A stretch of DNA of 64,000 nt from Perognathus longimembris pacificus (GCF_023159225.1 NC_063169.1:61591934-61655933), one strand, 5' to 3'. Counted from the first letter of the stretch, positions 1-12,052 are shown. Program-made: numbers and translations. The notes: a model not told the origin generated them from the letters alone.

Positions 1-193
1 GATCTGAGGATCACAGTTTGACACCAGCCCAGTAGGAAAGTTCATGAGACTCTTACCTTCAATTAACTAGCAAAAAGGTGGAAGTGGAGCTATGGCTCAA
101 GTGGAGAAGTACCAACTGTAAGCTACAACACTAAGGAATAGCACCACGGCTCTGAGTTCAAGCCCCAGTACTGGCACAGGCACACACACAAAA
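1..193 (+). mobile_element. 7SL-Geo composite SINE, cut by the window edge
   Basis: The copy opens inside the 7SL-like head (gatctgaggatcacag) and continues through a Geo tail (gtggagctatggctcaag, then gagttcaagccccag). It ends in a short CA-rich tail. The first ~45 bases of the element lie outside the window. Confidence 0.75.
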
Positions 194-647
194 GGGAACT
201 ACCATTGCTTTTGCTCACACTGTTTTCAGACACAAAAGAAGCATGCCGGGATTACTGAATTCTGAAGTTCCATGATGTATCAAATTAAGAAGACTAGAAG
301 TGGGAAGTGTTATCCAAGTGAAAGTTGCTGCAGAGTTTCTTAAGTGGTGCTTCTTAAACCTATAGCAGCGGCATCTCCTAGGGACTTGCTAGAAATGCAG
401 TGTCTCAGATTGGGGGGGCAGGGGGCAGGTAGCCCACTGGTCTGTAAACAGCCCCAGAAGGCCACTGGTGTGCACATTCTCCAGACCAAATGAACTGGAT
501 CAGACATTCTGGGAGCCCTGCAGGAGATTGTGACATGGGTCAAAGTCTGAGGAGCACCGGTGTGAATCAAGAAGGTAGGACAAAGGATATACTCCAGTCT
601 GGGTTTTCTACACAGACTAAAGAATGGCTGTCACCATTGAAAGCAGC
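194..647. other. Unique intergenic DNA, no gene seen
   Basis: A G-rich run lies near 412-428. The only open frame here (minus strand, 340-570) has no recognisable domain or codon pattern and is not supported as a gene. Confidence 0.5.
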
Positions 648-856
648 CTTGGTAGCTAGGCACTAGAGATCCGAGGATCACAGTCCAAAGCCAGCCCAGG
701 CAGGAAAGTCCATGAGACTCTTATCCTCAATTAAACACCCAAAAGCTAGAAGTGGAGCTATGGCTCAAGTGATAGCACACTAGTCTTGAGAGAGAGAAAA
801 AAGGCTCAGAGACAGCACCCAGGCCATAAGTTCAAGCCCCAGGAATGGCACCATAA
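648..856 (+). mobile_element. 7SL-Geo composite SINE
   Basis: Head motifs (ggatcacagtccaaagccag), the linker (ctcaattaaacacccaaaag) and the Geo tail (gttcaagccccaggaatggc) appear in order. The first ~40 bases of the head are degraded. The element runs directly into the GGGA tract that follows. Confidence 0.8.
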
Positions 857-1013
857 AGGGAGGAAGGGAAGAAAGGAAGGAGGGAGGGAGGGAAGGAGGA
901 AGGGAGGGAGGGAGGGAGGGAGGGAGGGAGGGAGGGAGGGAAGGAGGGAGGGAGGGAGGGAGGGAGGGAAGGAGGGAGGGAGGGAAAGAAGGAGGAGAAA
1001 AGATGAGAAGAAG
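857..1013 (+). repeat. (GGGA)n / polypurine microsatellite
   Basis: About 155 bp of pure purine, mostly GGGA units with GGAA interruptions, abut the 3' end of a SINE. This placement suggests growth from the SINE's A-rich tail. The repetitive peptides it can encode on either strand are artefacts. Confidence 0.95.
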
Positions 1014-2349
1014 TAGCGTTTGCATTATGATTACCATAGCTGTGTCCTGTTGCTCTGATTTAACTGTCCAAAAAAGAAGCTAAAGTTGGCCTGGATTGTG
1101 TTTATTCAGTGGTGTCTCAGGTAGTCACCCATCACGAGCTGCACCCTAATTCAGAGTTCATGGTGGTCACAGTACTTGGTTAGTCTTTGTAGGAATTTAC
1201 TTGGTATAATGAGCTCAAGTGGATGTGGGTCAGATGATCAGGCCTTGGTATTTTTAAACTTCGGTGGTGACAGTTCCTCTTAGTCATCCTTGAGTGCCCC
1301 AGAGACTTGGCCACTTGCCAATCCTCAGCATAACTATCATAATCAACTGACAAGGAAGCCAGGAGCCCTGCCCTGAGAGGGCTTACATATAATGAGCTGC
1401 CAAACCCATAAAGAATGGCCTCCTTCTGGAAGGAGATATTTATGGACCAGGTACCATAGCTGTCCAGAGCTTCATGCCACCTGGTGTAGTTCCTGGTCTT
1501 CCAGCCTTTGTTGGTCTCAGGCTGAGAATCTAGTCTTTCCAGGAGGACCTGCTGTCTCCCTCATGCTGCTAATGGGAACCTGCTGTTTAGTTAGGTGATT
1601 AGAATTTGTGCTCAGCCTCTTAGTCAACTTAAGAGTGGAAAGCAAATCACTGGGTTAGTCAAATTTTGTTCAATTGGTCACTCAGCTCAGAGCATGGTGA
1701 CTTTTCCTTTAATTTATACAACAAACATTTTATTTAATTTTCCCATGAAATAACTCAGCTGACTCTGAGTGTTCAGCTATGCAAAGCATTGGAAAGAAGT
1801 CCTGATCCCAGAATGAGTTTTATGATAATAATTTTTTTTAAAAGGATAGGACACATTGACGAGAGATAGCCTAAGCATTCAGGGATTTACCATGGGGTGA
1901 GCAACATGTATAACCAACCACAACATGCCACCGCCCTTGGTGTCTTTATTTGATGTATCTGGCTCCATCTGTATGTGTATGTGTCCTAAACCCTATTGTT
2001 TCACTGTTCCCTCTTCTCTTTCCCTCAATGTGTATATGTGCATGTATGCATGAATGCACGTGTGCAAGTGTATTACACCTAACACGGTATTTAATAATGC
2101 CATTTTACCTCAATTAAATAATAGTTAAAAATATGCAATAATGTCTAACAACATTTCTAACAACATGTTCCATAATGAGCCCAGAAGGAATCAGTTGTTA
2201 GTAAAAACTGAGTAATTAAAGGGAAAAAACAACTTAGAATCCTGCCTTCTAAGTAGAAATTTTATTCTTCCTCCTATCTGGAAAATGAAGTTGTTCCTCT
2301 TTAGTCTATTAGATTCTCCTTCTTACTAGGTTTCTCTTTCTCTTAGAGA
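1014..2349. other. Unique intergenic DNA, no gene seen
   Basis: No exon, RNA gene or clear repeat was recognised. A TG-rich, loosely alternating stretch lies near 1970-2070. Open frames are short and unrelated to any family I know. Confidence 0.5.
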
Positions 2350-2697
2350 CTCAAACCTGTAATCCTAGCTACTTTGTAGGTGGGGGTGGGGGACTGGGCC
2401 AGCAGGAGGTGGAGGAATTGAATCTCCAACCCAAACAATGGTAGAGCAGTGTGATGCAAACCCATCCAACAAAGTTACTGGGGGAAGCGCAATGACTGGG
2501 TATGGTAGGACCTGCCTGCCATCCCAGCGACATGAGCAAACACAAGTATGATTGTAGTGCAGGCTGGCCTAGCTAGAAAGTGAGACCCTACCTCAAAAAA
2601 AAATCACTAGCACACCAAAGGGCTGGGAGTATGGTTCACGTGGAAGAACACCTATCTAGCAAGAGGGAGTTCCTGAGTTCAGACCCCACTACTGCTA
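2350..2697 (+). mobile_element. B1-dID-like SINE (7SL-derived part plus ID-like part)
   Basis: A 7SL-type start (cctgtaatcctagctac) is followed by a second B1-like block ending in gtgagaccctacctcaaaaa. An ID-like monomer then starts at about 2620 (gggctgggagtatggttcac). This order matches the B1-dID family known from several rodent lineages. The copy is much diverged, so the internal boundaries are approximate. Confidence 0.6.
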
Positions 2698-2794
2698 TAT
2701 GGTTTGAAATGGTTTGAAGTTTACAGTCCTGATGCCTTAGGGAAAAGCGTGTAGTACACTGGATGTGTAGTGGAGGTTACTGTCTACAGAGTGC

Positions 2795-3136
2795 GATGGG
2801 GCATGCGTGAGTCAGCCTTCCGTCACGTTAAGACATACCAGGAATAATCACCTTATAAAGTCTAAAGGTTTATTTTGGTAGACCAACTGGCCCCATTGCT
2901 TTTGGTCCTGCAGTGAAGTAGCAGAATCCCAAAGGCAGTGCAAACTCACTTCCTTCCTGGCCAACAGCAAAAGAGGGACAAAAAGTAGGGTGCCACAATC
3001 CCCATCAAATAACCTGAAGCCCTCCCATTAGGTTCTTTTATCACTTAAATGGGCCCCTCCCCATAGTGCCATTGGCTGGGACCAAGCCCTTACCCAGGGG
3101 CCTTTGGGGAACCTTTATCCACACCATACATAGCAG
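2795..3136 (-). mobile_element. MaLR-type solo LTR (ORR1/MST-like), minus strand
   Basis: Read on the minus strand, the element starts near a TG followed by tatggtgtgg. It passes through a GGAGGGGCCCAT-type block and ends with aaataaacctttagac, ttataaggtgattattcc and gacggaaggctgactcac. This is the typical order of mammalian MaLR LTRs, including the AATAAA signal near the 3' end. About 340 bp fits a full-length solo LTR. No internal retroviral region is seen beside it. Confidence 0.75.
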
Positions 3137-4350
3137 GATGTAAATGCATCCCCCTTCCAAATCTACTGTGCAAGGCCTTATTGCCTTTTCAGTGGCTAAG
3201 GCTGAGCAATGGCCTGCTGGCTTTACCCTCTGTAGATTACAGCAAGGCTTTTTGCCTATGAATCCACAGAGCTGGAGGTCATGCACAGGGCTTGCCCACA
3301 CTAGTTTTCTTACACCAGAATCAGAATCAAAGGCTCAGTTAATCTGTTATATTAGTGTTACATATTTCCGGCCTCCACCCACATCCACCCACTAGTTCTG
3401 GCCCCAAATTGCTCCTGAGCTGACCCTGCCCATTGGTCAGAACATCTTGGCAGATGATCATTCCTTCAAGCAGCCAAGGCTCGAACATTAGGGAGGAAGA
3501 TGGTCATAAGAAATGCAGCTCTCATTCTTGGACTGGAGCTCGTATAACCTCCTTATGTTGCTTTAAGAGAAAGACCAGTTCCTCTATCCTCATAGGCAAA
3601 GGCTTCAGGTATGGAGGTCAATGGTTAAAAAGTAGGTCAGGAGACCTCTGCCTGCCTGGTAGGAGAGTCAGAGCTCTAAGCACACAGGCTCCATGTGCTA
3701 GGATGCCGTTCCTTTTTGGAGCATTGAGTAATTATTATTCCATCCTCCATTCACACAACCAAGTCTGGGGTTTTTCACAAGGCATACTATGTTTGAGGTA
3801 CTGAGACCTAAAGAAGTCTGTCAGAGAGTTTAGAATCTAGAAGATAATTAAAATCATAAGCACACGTAGTGGCCATAGGTAAGCTATGGCACGTCCTTAC
3901 AGTGAACTACTGGGCAGCCATCTACCCTGCAATCCAAGTAGAGCTCACATACTTGGTGCCACACAAAAGGATCCACTGTGGATATAGATGCATCTCCTCA
4001 TAATCTGACCAGTTGAATTGAAAATTTTTCACATCTCCTTAAAATAATAAATAATAAGAAGAAAGAAAGGATCCAGACTCAAAAGGCTCTGGGCCATCTG
4101 ATTCCAGGAAATATGGCCTTTGGAAAAGTGAAGATGGTAAAAAATAGAAATCAGATGAGTGTTTTCTAGAGTGTGAGGGTAGGAGGAGAGGCAGACCCCC
4201 AAACAACCTGAAAGCATTCTGCCGAACAAGGAACTATTCTATATTATTCTGTATCTTCACTGCGGTGCTAGTTACATGGTTGTAAAACTCACAGCACTGT
4301 CTCCTAAAAACATGAGTTCTGCAGTATTTAAATGATATCTTCATAAGGCA
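3137..4350. other. Intergenic DNA beside the LTR, no gene seen
   Basis: Open frames of 83-123 codons occur here but show no domain, no splice context and no codon bias. The piece at 3380-3660 could be an old unclassified repeat; I could not identify it. Confidence 0.45.
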
Positions 4351-4430
4351 GGTGTGGGCTGAAGGGTAGAGTGTGCCTTGCATGTACGAGGCTTTGGGTT
4401 TGATCCCAGCACCAGAAGAAAAAGAAAAGA
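4351..4430 (+). mobile_element. ID-type tRNA-derived SINE monomer
   Basis: It has an A-box-like start (gggctgaagggtagagtg), the ID body (ccttgcatgtacgaggcttt) and a B box (ggtttgatcccagcacc), followed by an A/G-rich tail. The length is typical of a single ID monomer. Confidence 0.75.
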
Positions 4431-5075
4431 CATTAAAGAGATTTGGAAGGAAAAAAGAAATAATACCTAATATACATAGAGACAGTACTTAGTTATCAAA
4501 AACACAGGAAAGTAATGTTAAAATAAAACAAAACTGCTCCTTTCTGGCACTTGGAACTGAGTAAATAACGAGGGAGAAGGTGTTTTTCTGTTCTTTCCTC
4601 TTTTTCTAATCTTCCTAAATTCTCATTACTTCATCTTTACACTCAGGAAATTAGCAATAGCACTGCATAAGAATGTGTTCTGCGGATTCATTGATATACT
4701 ACACAAAGTAAAATTAGCTAAACAATTACAGCCAATGTAGTCTGTGCCAGGTTTTGGACATGCCTTTGTGTATGTCCTGTAAGTGGGTTCTTTGGGGAAT
4801 GGGTTCCTTTATGAGTATAATGAGATTCTGCCCGTCATTGAGTAAGGACTCTGGAAGGATTAGCTCACATGACGCCTCCACACGCAGACAGCTCACAGTC
4901 TAAGAGAAGGCATCATGTAATGGGTCCTTGCGGGGATGCTGCTACAGGAAAGCCAAGGGGAGTAGAGGGCAGAACAGGGCAGCTTTTCCTGGATGGAGAT
5001 TGGGAAGAAAATCTTGCTAGCCGAGGTGGCATTGGATTGCTTGAGGGTTTTTGTTTGGTTATTTTTGTTGTCCTT

Positions 5076-5077
<2 letters not shown>

Positions 5078-5114
<37 letters not shown>

Positions 5115-5119
5115 CGCGC
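5078..5119 (+). repeat. (TG)n-(CG)n alternating tract
   Basis: About 14 TG units run straight into a short (CG)n block, giving 42 bp of perfect purine-pyrimidine alternation. It lies at the 3' end of a minus-strand SINE, which suggests an origin in that SINE's tail. Confidence 0.95.
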
Positions 5120-5360
5120 CCTAGTGCTGGGGCTTGAATTCACGGTCTCACTCGTTTGGTTTTTTGGTTTCTTTTTTTCTTTTGGCTCAAGGTTGGCACG
5201 CTACCACTTGAGCCACCAGTCCACTTCTGCCTTTTTGATGGCTAATTGGAGGTAAGACTCTCATGGACTTTTCTGCCCAGGCTAGCTTCAAATCACAATG
5301 CTCAGGTCTCAGCTCCTGGGTAATTAGGATTTGATGCATAAGCCGCCAACACGCAGTCTG
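5120..5360 (-). mobile_element. 7SL-Geo composite SINE
   Basis: Minus-strand order is complete: Geo tail (gctggggcttgaattcacgg), Geo A box region (ctaccacttgagccac), linker (ggctaattggaggtaag), then head (tttctgcccaggctagcttc). A T-rich expansion lies inside the Geo part near 5155-5182. Confidence 0.8.
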
Positions 5361-6198
5361 ATTGTGTTTTGAAGGGTGGGTAGAATTGTAATCAGAAACA
5401 CGGTGTGGGGTGGAGAAAAAGACCCACCACGCCACACCATTGCATCTCTCCCACCAATACATGCAATACAACCCACCCAACCCAGCACAGCAACACAAAA
5501 CAATAGAGCATAAATAAAAAAAAAAAAAACAGGCCCTGCTTTGTTGTTGTTGTTGTTATTGTTTTCCAGGAAGAAGTTACCATTTAGGCCAAACCTCAAA
5601 GTTAGGCTCAGATGTTGTGAAAAGGGGGGGAATGGCATTAGCAGAGGCCAGCATGGAAGCTTCTGGAAGCTGGTGTGATAGTCTAACCCTGAGGTGGTAT
5701 TCTAATGTCCAGATCTTGAGGAAAGAGCTTTCATAATCTCCTCAATACTCATTCCAACAGGATGGGATTTATTCCAGAAAATTCCTTGGAGCACACACTG
5801 GAACGTTCTCAGCTGCAGTTTGTTTTCATGTTTACTTGTGAATGTAATTGGTTCACAACTGAAAGCTATTTGTTTTTTCTACACTTCAGCAGTGTATTGC
5901 ATAGCTTTCAAGGTTTCATAATTCCTGGGGCATGGTATCTAAATACAACGAATGCTCTTCTGGGTACAAAATACCACTGCAAAACTATTCCAAGGATTTC
6001 TGGCAAAGAAAGGGAATGGCGGGGCTGTGGTTGGGGAGCATGGAATCAAGTAGTTCTTTGTTTGTATAAATATACAAACCTGTGACAAGACTTTACCCTC
6101 CTCCTGCCCCTAAAGCCCCTCAACAGGTGGCAAGAGCCCACTGACATTTGCAGAGCAGATGGCATGTCACTTTAACATCGTTTCTAATTGACGAGGCC

Positions 6199-6200
6199 GT

Positions 6201-6249
<49 letters not shown>
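6199..6249 (+). repeat. (GT)n microsatellite
   Basis: About 25 GT units. Unlike most GT tracts in the window it is not followed by a recognisable SINE, though the next 60 bases (gcaggactggaacctgctac) could be a badly decayed one. Confidence 0.95.
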
Positions 6250-6250
<1 letters not shown>

Positions 6251-7147
6251 TGCAGGGGTGGCGGGCAGGACTGGAACCTGCTACCTGCTCCCCCCTGGTA
6301 GTGATGGGAGAGCCTGTCCTTATGTCAACTGGCTTGAGAGTGTTAGGATGACTTGGGATCAAAGGATTTCTTTTGCTGGCTTTATTTCCCTTGACTTGCT
6401 AATCCTCGCCCCCTCCCTTGTGTGGCTCTGCATGGTTGGAGAACTTCAACAAGGAAACCTTGTTCCCTCCTCAAATGTTACCTTTAGCATATGTTCAATG
6501 TTTTCCTGTCCAGATTTTCATGGGCAACTCAGGTTGCATGAAATTTGCAGCAGAAACAAACTTGTACTTCACAGAAAGGGTCCAAAGAGGAAGTGGGAAG
6601 GGTTGGGAAATGGCCCAAGCCATCCTTGGAGCCAACTGGTTATTCTAATCAGAGGACCGATGACATGAAAGCAGAGAGCCTGTCCCCAAACAGCCATCAT
6701 TTCTGTCGCTCTCGTCTCATAAACCATATGGTGAGGAGACCCAGCCCAGTGTCCTGTCATGAATGAGCACATGGAATGCCAAGGCCATGGCTTCTCCCTC
6801 AGTGTGTGAGAAGACCTGGCACACTGCTTCCAGTACTTTTGTTTATACGAAACCGTGTAAAAGAAACCCTTGATCGACTTAGCAATGGTCTTTTAAACTA
6901 TATTGGGTTCCCTCTGATCTTTCAGCTCCTTGGAAGAAAACAAATCCCAATTATTACTCATAACCTATTAGATCAGACTTGAAAACAATTTATATGATAA
7001 TGAGGACTTTACTGAGCCTGCTAAGTGTATTATCTGGTGCTTGAGTTCTAGGGGCAATTTCTACGACAGTCACAGTCATTTTCCTATAATCAACGGCACA
7101 TGTTTTCATTTTGGGTCCTCAGACTTCAAGTTTGGGAATAAAGAGGT

Positions 7148-7255
7148 ATGGACTGGTGCACGGATGTAATCGTAGCGTTCAAGAGGCAGGAGGAGGGGAA
7201 CAGAGCTCAAGGCTATCCTAGGCTCTCTATCAATACTCAAACTAATGAAAATATA
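7148..7255 (+). mobile_element. Diverged B1-like SINE fragment
   Basis: The phrases gatgtaatcgtagcgttcaa, gaggcaggagga and ctcaaggctatcctaggctc follow the B1 order. The copy is short and decayed, so the family call is tentative. Confidence 0.45.
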
Positions 7256-7256
7256 G

Positions 7257-7260
<4 letters not shown>

Positions 7261-7296
<36 letters not shown>
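7261..7296 (+). repeat. (TG)n microsatellite
   Basis: Eighteen TG units abut the tail end of the minus-strand SINE that follows. Confidence 0.95.
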
Positions 7297-7297
<1 letters not shown>

Positions 7298-7524
7298 CAC
7301 TACGGAGGCTTGAACTCAGCGCCTCGATTTCTCTCTTGGCTTTACTCACTCGAGGCTAGTGTTCTACCACTTGAGACAAACCTCTAGTCCAACCTTTTGC
7401 TTTTTGCTGGTTAATTGGTCATAGACTGTCATCGATTTTCCTGCCCGGCTTGGAAACTCACTCCTCAGATCTCAACCACCTGAGTAGCTAGGATTTTATG
7501 TGGGACAGCCACCAATTTCCAGCT
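7297..7524 (-). mobile_element. 7SL-Geo composite SINE
   Basis: Full minus-strand order: Geo tail (aggcttgaactcagcgcctc), ttctaccacttgag, linker (gctggttaattggtcatag), head (cctgcccggcttgg, cctgagtagctaggatttta). Confidence 0.8.
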
Positions 7525-9737
7525 ACATTTTTTGTTGTTGTTAATTCATGCCATGCGTCTTTCATGATCCTTCTTTGGAAATCAACTTATAGCCTCCTTA
7601 CATCCACCTTCTGTCACAGACACCGACCATGACCCTCTTCTATTACTGAAGAAAGGGAACCTTAGACAGTAACTTACGGCCAGCAGCTTGGTCTGTATGA
7701 AATCATAAGCCCAGGTGTCCAGCCACTACCTTAGTTTTTTTTTTTTTTCATTAATCTTTAGAATGGTAGTGGGTTTTATTTTTTCTGATCCACAAAACCG
7801 TACTAATTAGTAGCTTTTAGATACATTCAAATACCTATATATTGAAGAGATTTTTCTTGCCTTCGTTATGGAAGTGTTCTTGCCGAGTCACAATCTCACC
7901 GCTCAACGGGCTTCCTCCCACCCCACCCCTACCCTCTGAGCCTTCCCAAAGCCTTGTACAGTGCCAGTTAGTTCTTCCTCATCCCAGCCCAGTAGCCACA
8001 GTAATCCTTTTGTTCATTCACTTCCTGAAGGCTCAGTGTTTTCTAAATAGAATAAGGACATCATCCAAACATTACTTTTACTTAGCTTACTTTAAAACTT
8101 TCCTTCCTCCCCCCCCCCTCCAATGATTTCCTTAAAATATAATATCCCTTAGTCAGATCACCACTAGGTAAGGTCAAGTGTGACTCTTCTCTGAGCTCTT
8201 CTCGTGGAAGAATGCTCATTCTTCCAGGTTGGATAAAAGAGCTGAGGTGCCCACCACAGCTCCCACGTGGGCTGCCCAGGGCGGACCCGCCTCGTGACTT
8301 TTTAATTCACTCTACTTGAAGGGAGTGCTGTGAAGCGGCTTCCAGTCTAGACAGGATGTGATGATAAAAGCAGAAAGAAAAGTTCCTGCTCTCCCGCCAG
8401 GGACAAATTAAGTGGGTAGAGGGCAAGAGATATGTGCCACCCTATTCTTGATGCCCAGAAGCACTTGGCCTACTTCAGAGCATGGTGCCCAGATGAACGC
8501 GCATGCCCATCTGCGATTAGAAGGAAGTTCTTAGGAAATACCGGACTGTGTGTGTGTGGAGAGACTCAAGTGTTCTTCTCTTGCACCCTGAAAGTTAGAT
8601 ATCTTATTTGTAGACTGAAGAGATTCGTGCCTGACAATGCTGCTTTATAGAATTTTTTTTTTTACTGGTTTGCATAGAATAGAGATGTTTTTGAGCAAAA
8701 GCAGGTGCCATCTGGTTAAGAGTATTTGTGTATTCTAAGTAGCATTTAGGATAGCTTTACCTGGTATCTGTGCCATCGTGGGACCAGGTCCATATCTGGA
8801 CTCAGGGTATGGGTGCCAGGTCAGACTGAGACTTTGTGTCTGAAGAGCTAAGGTCATGGAAGAACTCGGAGATGGCTTTCCTTTATAAGCTGGCCATTTG
8901 TGTGGGGAAAGGAGTAGAGCAGGGACCAAATGTGGCAGCTGGCTGACTCGGGCCTCCATTCTGAGTCAGCTAGAAGGGGAAGGAATCAAAGCAGCCAAAG
9001 GCACCAGGGAATTCAACACTAGTGTCTCTCTCACTGGAAAGTCTAGAGATGAATACTAAAGAAGGTAGACTGAGACGCCAAGAAAAATCAAGGGTGAAAT
9101 TACTGGTCTTACTGACCAAAGGCTAAATATTTCTCTCAGATGCAGAAAGCGATGCCAATGGCTCCCACAGACCAGTGTATGCATAAGTCAATGGTAAAAT
9201 TGATCCATTAAAAAAAAAAAAAAAGAGTTCTTGGTGAGGTGATACCATGTTTATCATCAAACCTGAAAAGCAAGGGATGTGAAACTCTATGGGTAGATCA
9301 AAAGTGGTGGTTTCTGGATATTTGTTGTTATTTAAGGCGGTTTAAAGTCACTTTGAGAATGGGCCTCAGGGCTGCCTCTGCTTGCTTTTGTTGGATCTGT
9401 TCCGTCTCCGTGTGTGTGAACTGTTTGCCGTGGCAGATTCCTGCCTTTTTGGAAATGCTACAGTAGGTAAACCTGCACACCACATTCCACCACTGAACAG
9501 AGAGGCATTCAGGAACCCTGGTGAGGAGGTAACAGGCTATGCTATCCGAGGCTGCATGGAAAAAAGAGCTCTTCCTGTGTCTCTCAGTTTCAGGAACTTC
9601 GCTATGCTAATTGGAGCGAGTTATTTACATAGACAACCAAGATGTGCAGGACTTAAATTGAGCACAATCTGAGATTTCCTGATCATACATTCTACCAGAG
9701 GCCTCAGTCTCTGGCACCCTCATTTAGAGACATAATT
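7525..9737. other. Unique intergenic DNA, no gene seen
   Basis: Only short A and T homopolymers (about 7735-7749, 8651-8662 and 9210-9224) and small open frames without recognisable domains were found. No exon or RNA gene is supported. Confidence 0.5.
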
Positions 9738-10042
9738 TTCCTTCCTTCCTTCCTTCCTTCCTTCCTTCCTTCCTTCCTTCCTTCCTTCCTTCCTTCCTTC
9801 CTTCCTTCCTTCCTTCCTTTCTTCTTTTCTTCCTTCCACCCTCCTTTCTTTTCTTCCCTTCCTCTCTTCCTTTCCTCCCTGTTTCCCTCCCTCCCTCCCT
9901 CCCTCCCTCCCTCCCTCCCTCCTTCCTTTTCTTCCCTCAGCCCATCCCTTCCTGCTTCTCCCTTTCCCCTTGCCTTCTCTTCCCTTTCCTCCCCTCCCTT
10001 CCTTTCCCTTCTCCTCCTTTCCCTTTCCCCCCTCCCTCCCTC
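9738..10042 (+). repeat. (TTCC)n / (CCCT)n polypyrimidine tract
   Basis: About 300 bp are almost entirely C and T on the plus strand. A clean (TTCC)n core of some 80 bp leads into mixed CCCT, CTTT and CCTT units. The Lys/Glu/Gly-rich open frame on the minus strand is a by-product of the repeat. Confidence 0.95.
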
Positions 10043-10712
10043 TTTGCTTCAAGTGATCATCCTGCCATAGCAGTTTTGGGAAGTATATATTTGGGCCAGG
10101 CACTGTCCCTGGTGCACGGAGCCCATCAGAAGCTCAAGGAGGTGCCAACATAGGAGGATGGGCTTCTCCCAAGCATGGAGACCTTAGTTTGGGGAGTACA
10201 AGGTTCAGAGTGACTCACCACTCTTCAGCCATTCCCTCACTTGATTATTGTTTTTTAAAGCAGAGAGATGCAAGTTCCTTTAACCTATAATGTTATTTCA
10301 TGGGGCTGTGCCTCCTCATCTCACTTAAGAAGAAAAGTCCAGCTTCCTTAGCTATCCTGTGCATGCCCCATGCCAGCTGATCCTTCACTATCTTGTCAGT
10401 GCTGAAACCCTTCTTTCAATACTTTTCAATTCTAGTGGACTCTCCTCCATGATGCCCAAGGGCCACACTGACTACTTGACTACCCTGTTCTGAAAAGCAC
10501 CCTGTGAGTTTTCTCATCACCCTAGGGTGATTGCCCTTGTTTTTGCGGCTCTGCCACGAGACACGGTTCATCAAGACCAGGATCTGTGACCCCTATTTGC
10601 ATTCCCAGCTTGGCATACAATAAACAGTAAATATTCTGATGTCTACAGAAGACAGCCTACATATAGAGTCAGAGAAATGGGATGAGCATGCAATCCTGCA
10701 ATCGCTACTTGG

Positions 10713-10917
10713 TTTTCTGTTTTTTTGCCAGTCCTGGGCCTTGAACTCAGGGCCTGAGCACTGTCCCTGGCTTCTTTTTGATCAAGGCTAGCACTCTGCC
10801 ACTTGGGCCACAGCACCACTTCTGGCTGTTTTCTATATATGTGGTGCTAGGGAATCGAACCCAGGGCTTCATGTATACAAGGCGAGCACTCTTGCCACTA
10901 GACCATATTCCCAGCCC
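10713..10917 (-). mobile_element. IDL-Geo SINE with target-site duplication
   Basis: Minus-strand copy with both monomers: Geo (gccagtcctgggccttgaac, tgccacttgggccacagc) and IDL (ggtgctagggaatcgaaccc, gccactagaccatattccca). It is flanked by near-identical 15-16 bp direct repeats at 10697-10712 (tgcaatcgctacttgg) and 10918-10932 (tgcaatcatacttgg). Confidence 0.9.
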
Positions 10918-11224
10918 TGCAATCATACTTGGAATACTTACATTTGAAAATCCTTCCAACATTTAAAGTTTGTCATTACTGTGTAAGAAATGTGGGCTAC
11001 TAGGAAAGGAGTAATTTCTTTGACCTGTATAATGCGAAGGCCTGTCATAATTTCTCCTAAGTGCAAATTGTTACTGCAATAGTCATTTCATCTCAGATGT
11101 CATTTTAGCACAAACCTCTCTTAAATCTTCAAATTCTCCTGCATACTGCTTAATTTATAAATCTGCTCAAATCGTGCACATTCTTAAACATCTGTATCCA
11201 CACTTTTGGATCTGTCCTGATTAC

Positions 11225-11470
11225 CATTTTTCCCTTTCCTTTCCCTTCATGTTTCTTTCTCTCTCCTTCTTTCTTCTCCTCCCCTCTAATCTCCTCCTCT
11301 GCCTTTCCCTTTCCTTTTTCTCCCCCTCCTTCCTTCCATTTTTCCCTCATCTGTTCACTTCCCTTCTCTTCCCCTTCCCTTTCTTTCCTTTCCCTTCCTT
11401 TTCTCTTCTTTACATACCTCCCACCCTCTCACTCTCCCTTCCTTTCTTCCTTCTCCCCCTTTCCCTACAC
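11225..11470 (+). repeat. Irregular polypyrimidine region
   Basis: About 245 bp are strongly C/T-rich (CCCTTTCC, CTTCCTTT units) without a fixed period. It is likely an old, decayed simple repeat. The Lys/Glu-rich minus-strand frame is an artefact. Confidence 0.8.
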
Positions 11471-12003
11471 CTTGAGCATACAAGACCCACTCTCCTAGAC
11501 ATTCTACCTCTGAGCTATATCCCTGCCCTGATTATCACCTTCCCTAATTAATTTTTCTCCCAGGCATTCCTCAGTCTTTGGCCAATGCCATTTCTACTCT
11601 TGTCCTCTGACCCTGAAGTCACAGTAGCCAAGTAAGTTTCCCAGGGACTCCAAAGTGTGTCTTCCCTGCCTCTGGCCAGTCTTCCACTTCTTCTGTAGCA
11701 TCGGCTGCTGCTAGGGCCCCTCTTCTTCCTGGACCCCCTCCTTCCCACATCGTCTCCTTCCTGTATATCATGCCGTCTTCATTCTCTTCCTACTCTGACA
11801 CATCCCTTGGTTGTGTCATGGTTCTCTCCTATTCCCTTGATTACTTACAGTCTCCAGTTTTTGCCCTCTGCACTTTTCCATTACCTTATAGATAGACTTC
11901 ATTCCCCCAACTACCCAAATGAGTCATGTATGGCTCTTTTCAATAAGTAAATAAAGAGACCTTGGCCCCATTGCCAGTGATTCTGATCCTGGACTCATAC
12001 GCA

Positions 12004-12005
<2 letters not shown>
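11471..12005. other. Intergenic DNA, no gene seen
   Basis: C/T-rich but not repetitive. No exon or RNA gene was recognised. Confidence 0.5.

Positions 12006-12050
<45 letters not shown>
12006..12050 (+). repeat. (GT)n microsatellite
   Basis: About 22 GT units abut the tail of a minus-strand SINE. Confidence 0.95.

Positions 12051-12052
<2 letters not shown>

Noticed and set aside
780..1037. Ser/Pro/Leu-rich and Arg/Gly-rich frames on both strands
   Set aside because: They are translations of the GGGA microsatellite and neighbouring SINE.
3041..3804. Retroviral gag/pol remnant next to the LTR at 2.8-3.1 kb
   Set aside because: The frames show no recognisable retroviral protein motif; the LTR appears to be solo.
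9720..10103. Lys/Glu/Gly-rich 127-codon minus-strand frame
   Set aside because: It is the translation of a TTCC/CCCT simple repeat.
10713..10917. Genuine tRNA gene suggested by A and B boxes
   Set aside because: The boxes belong to the IDL part of a SINE with target-site duplications; there is no full cloverleaf.
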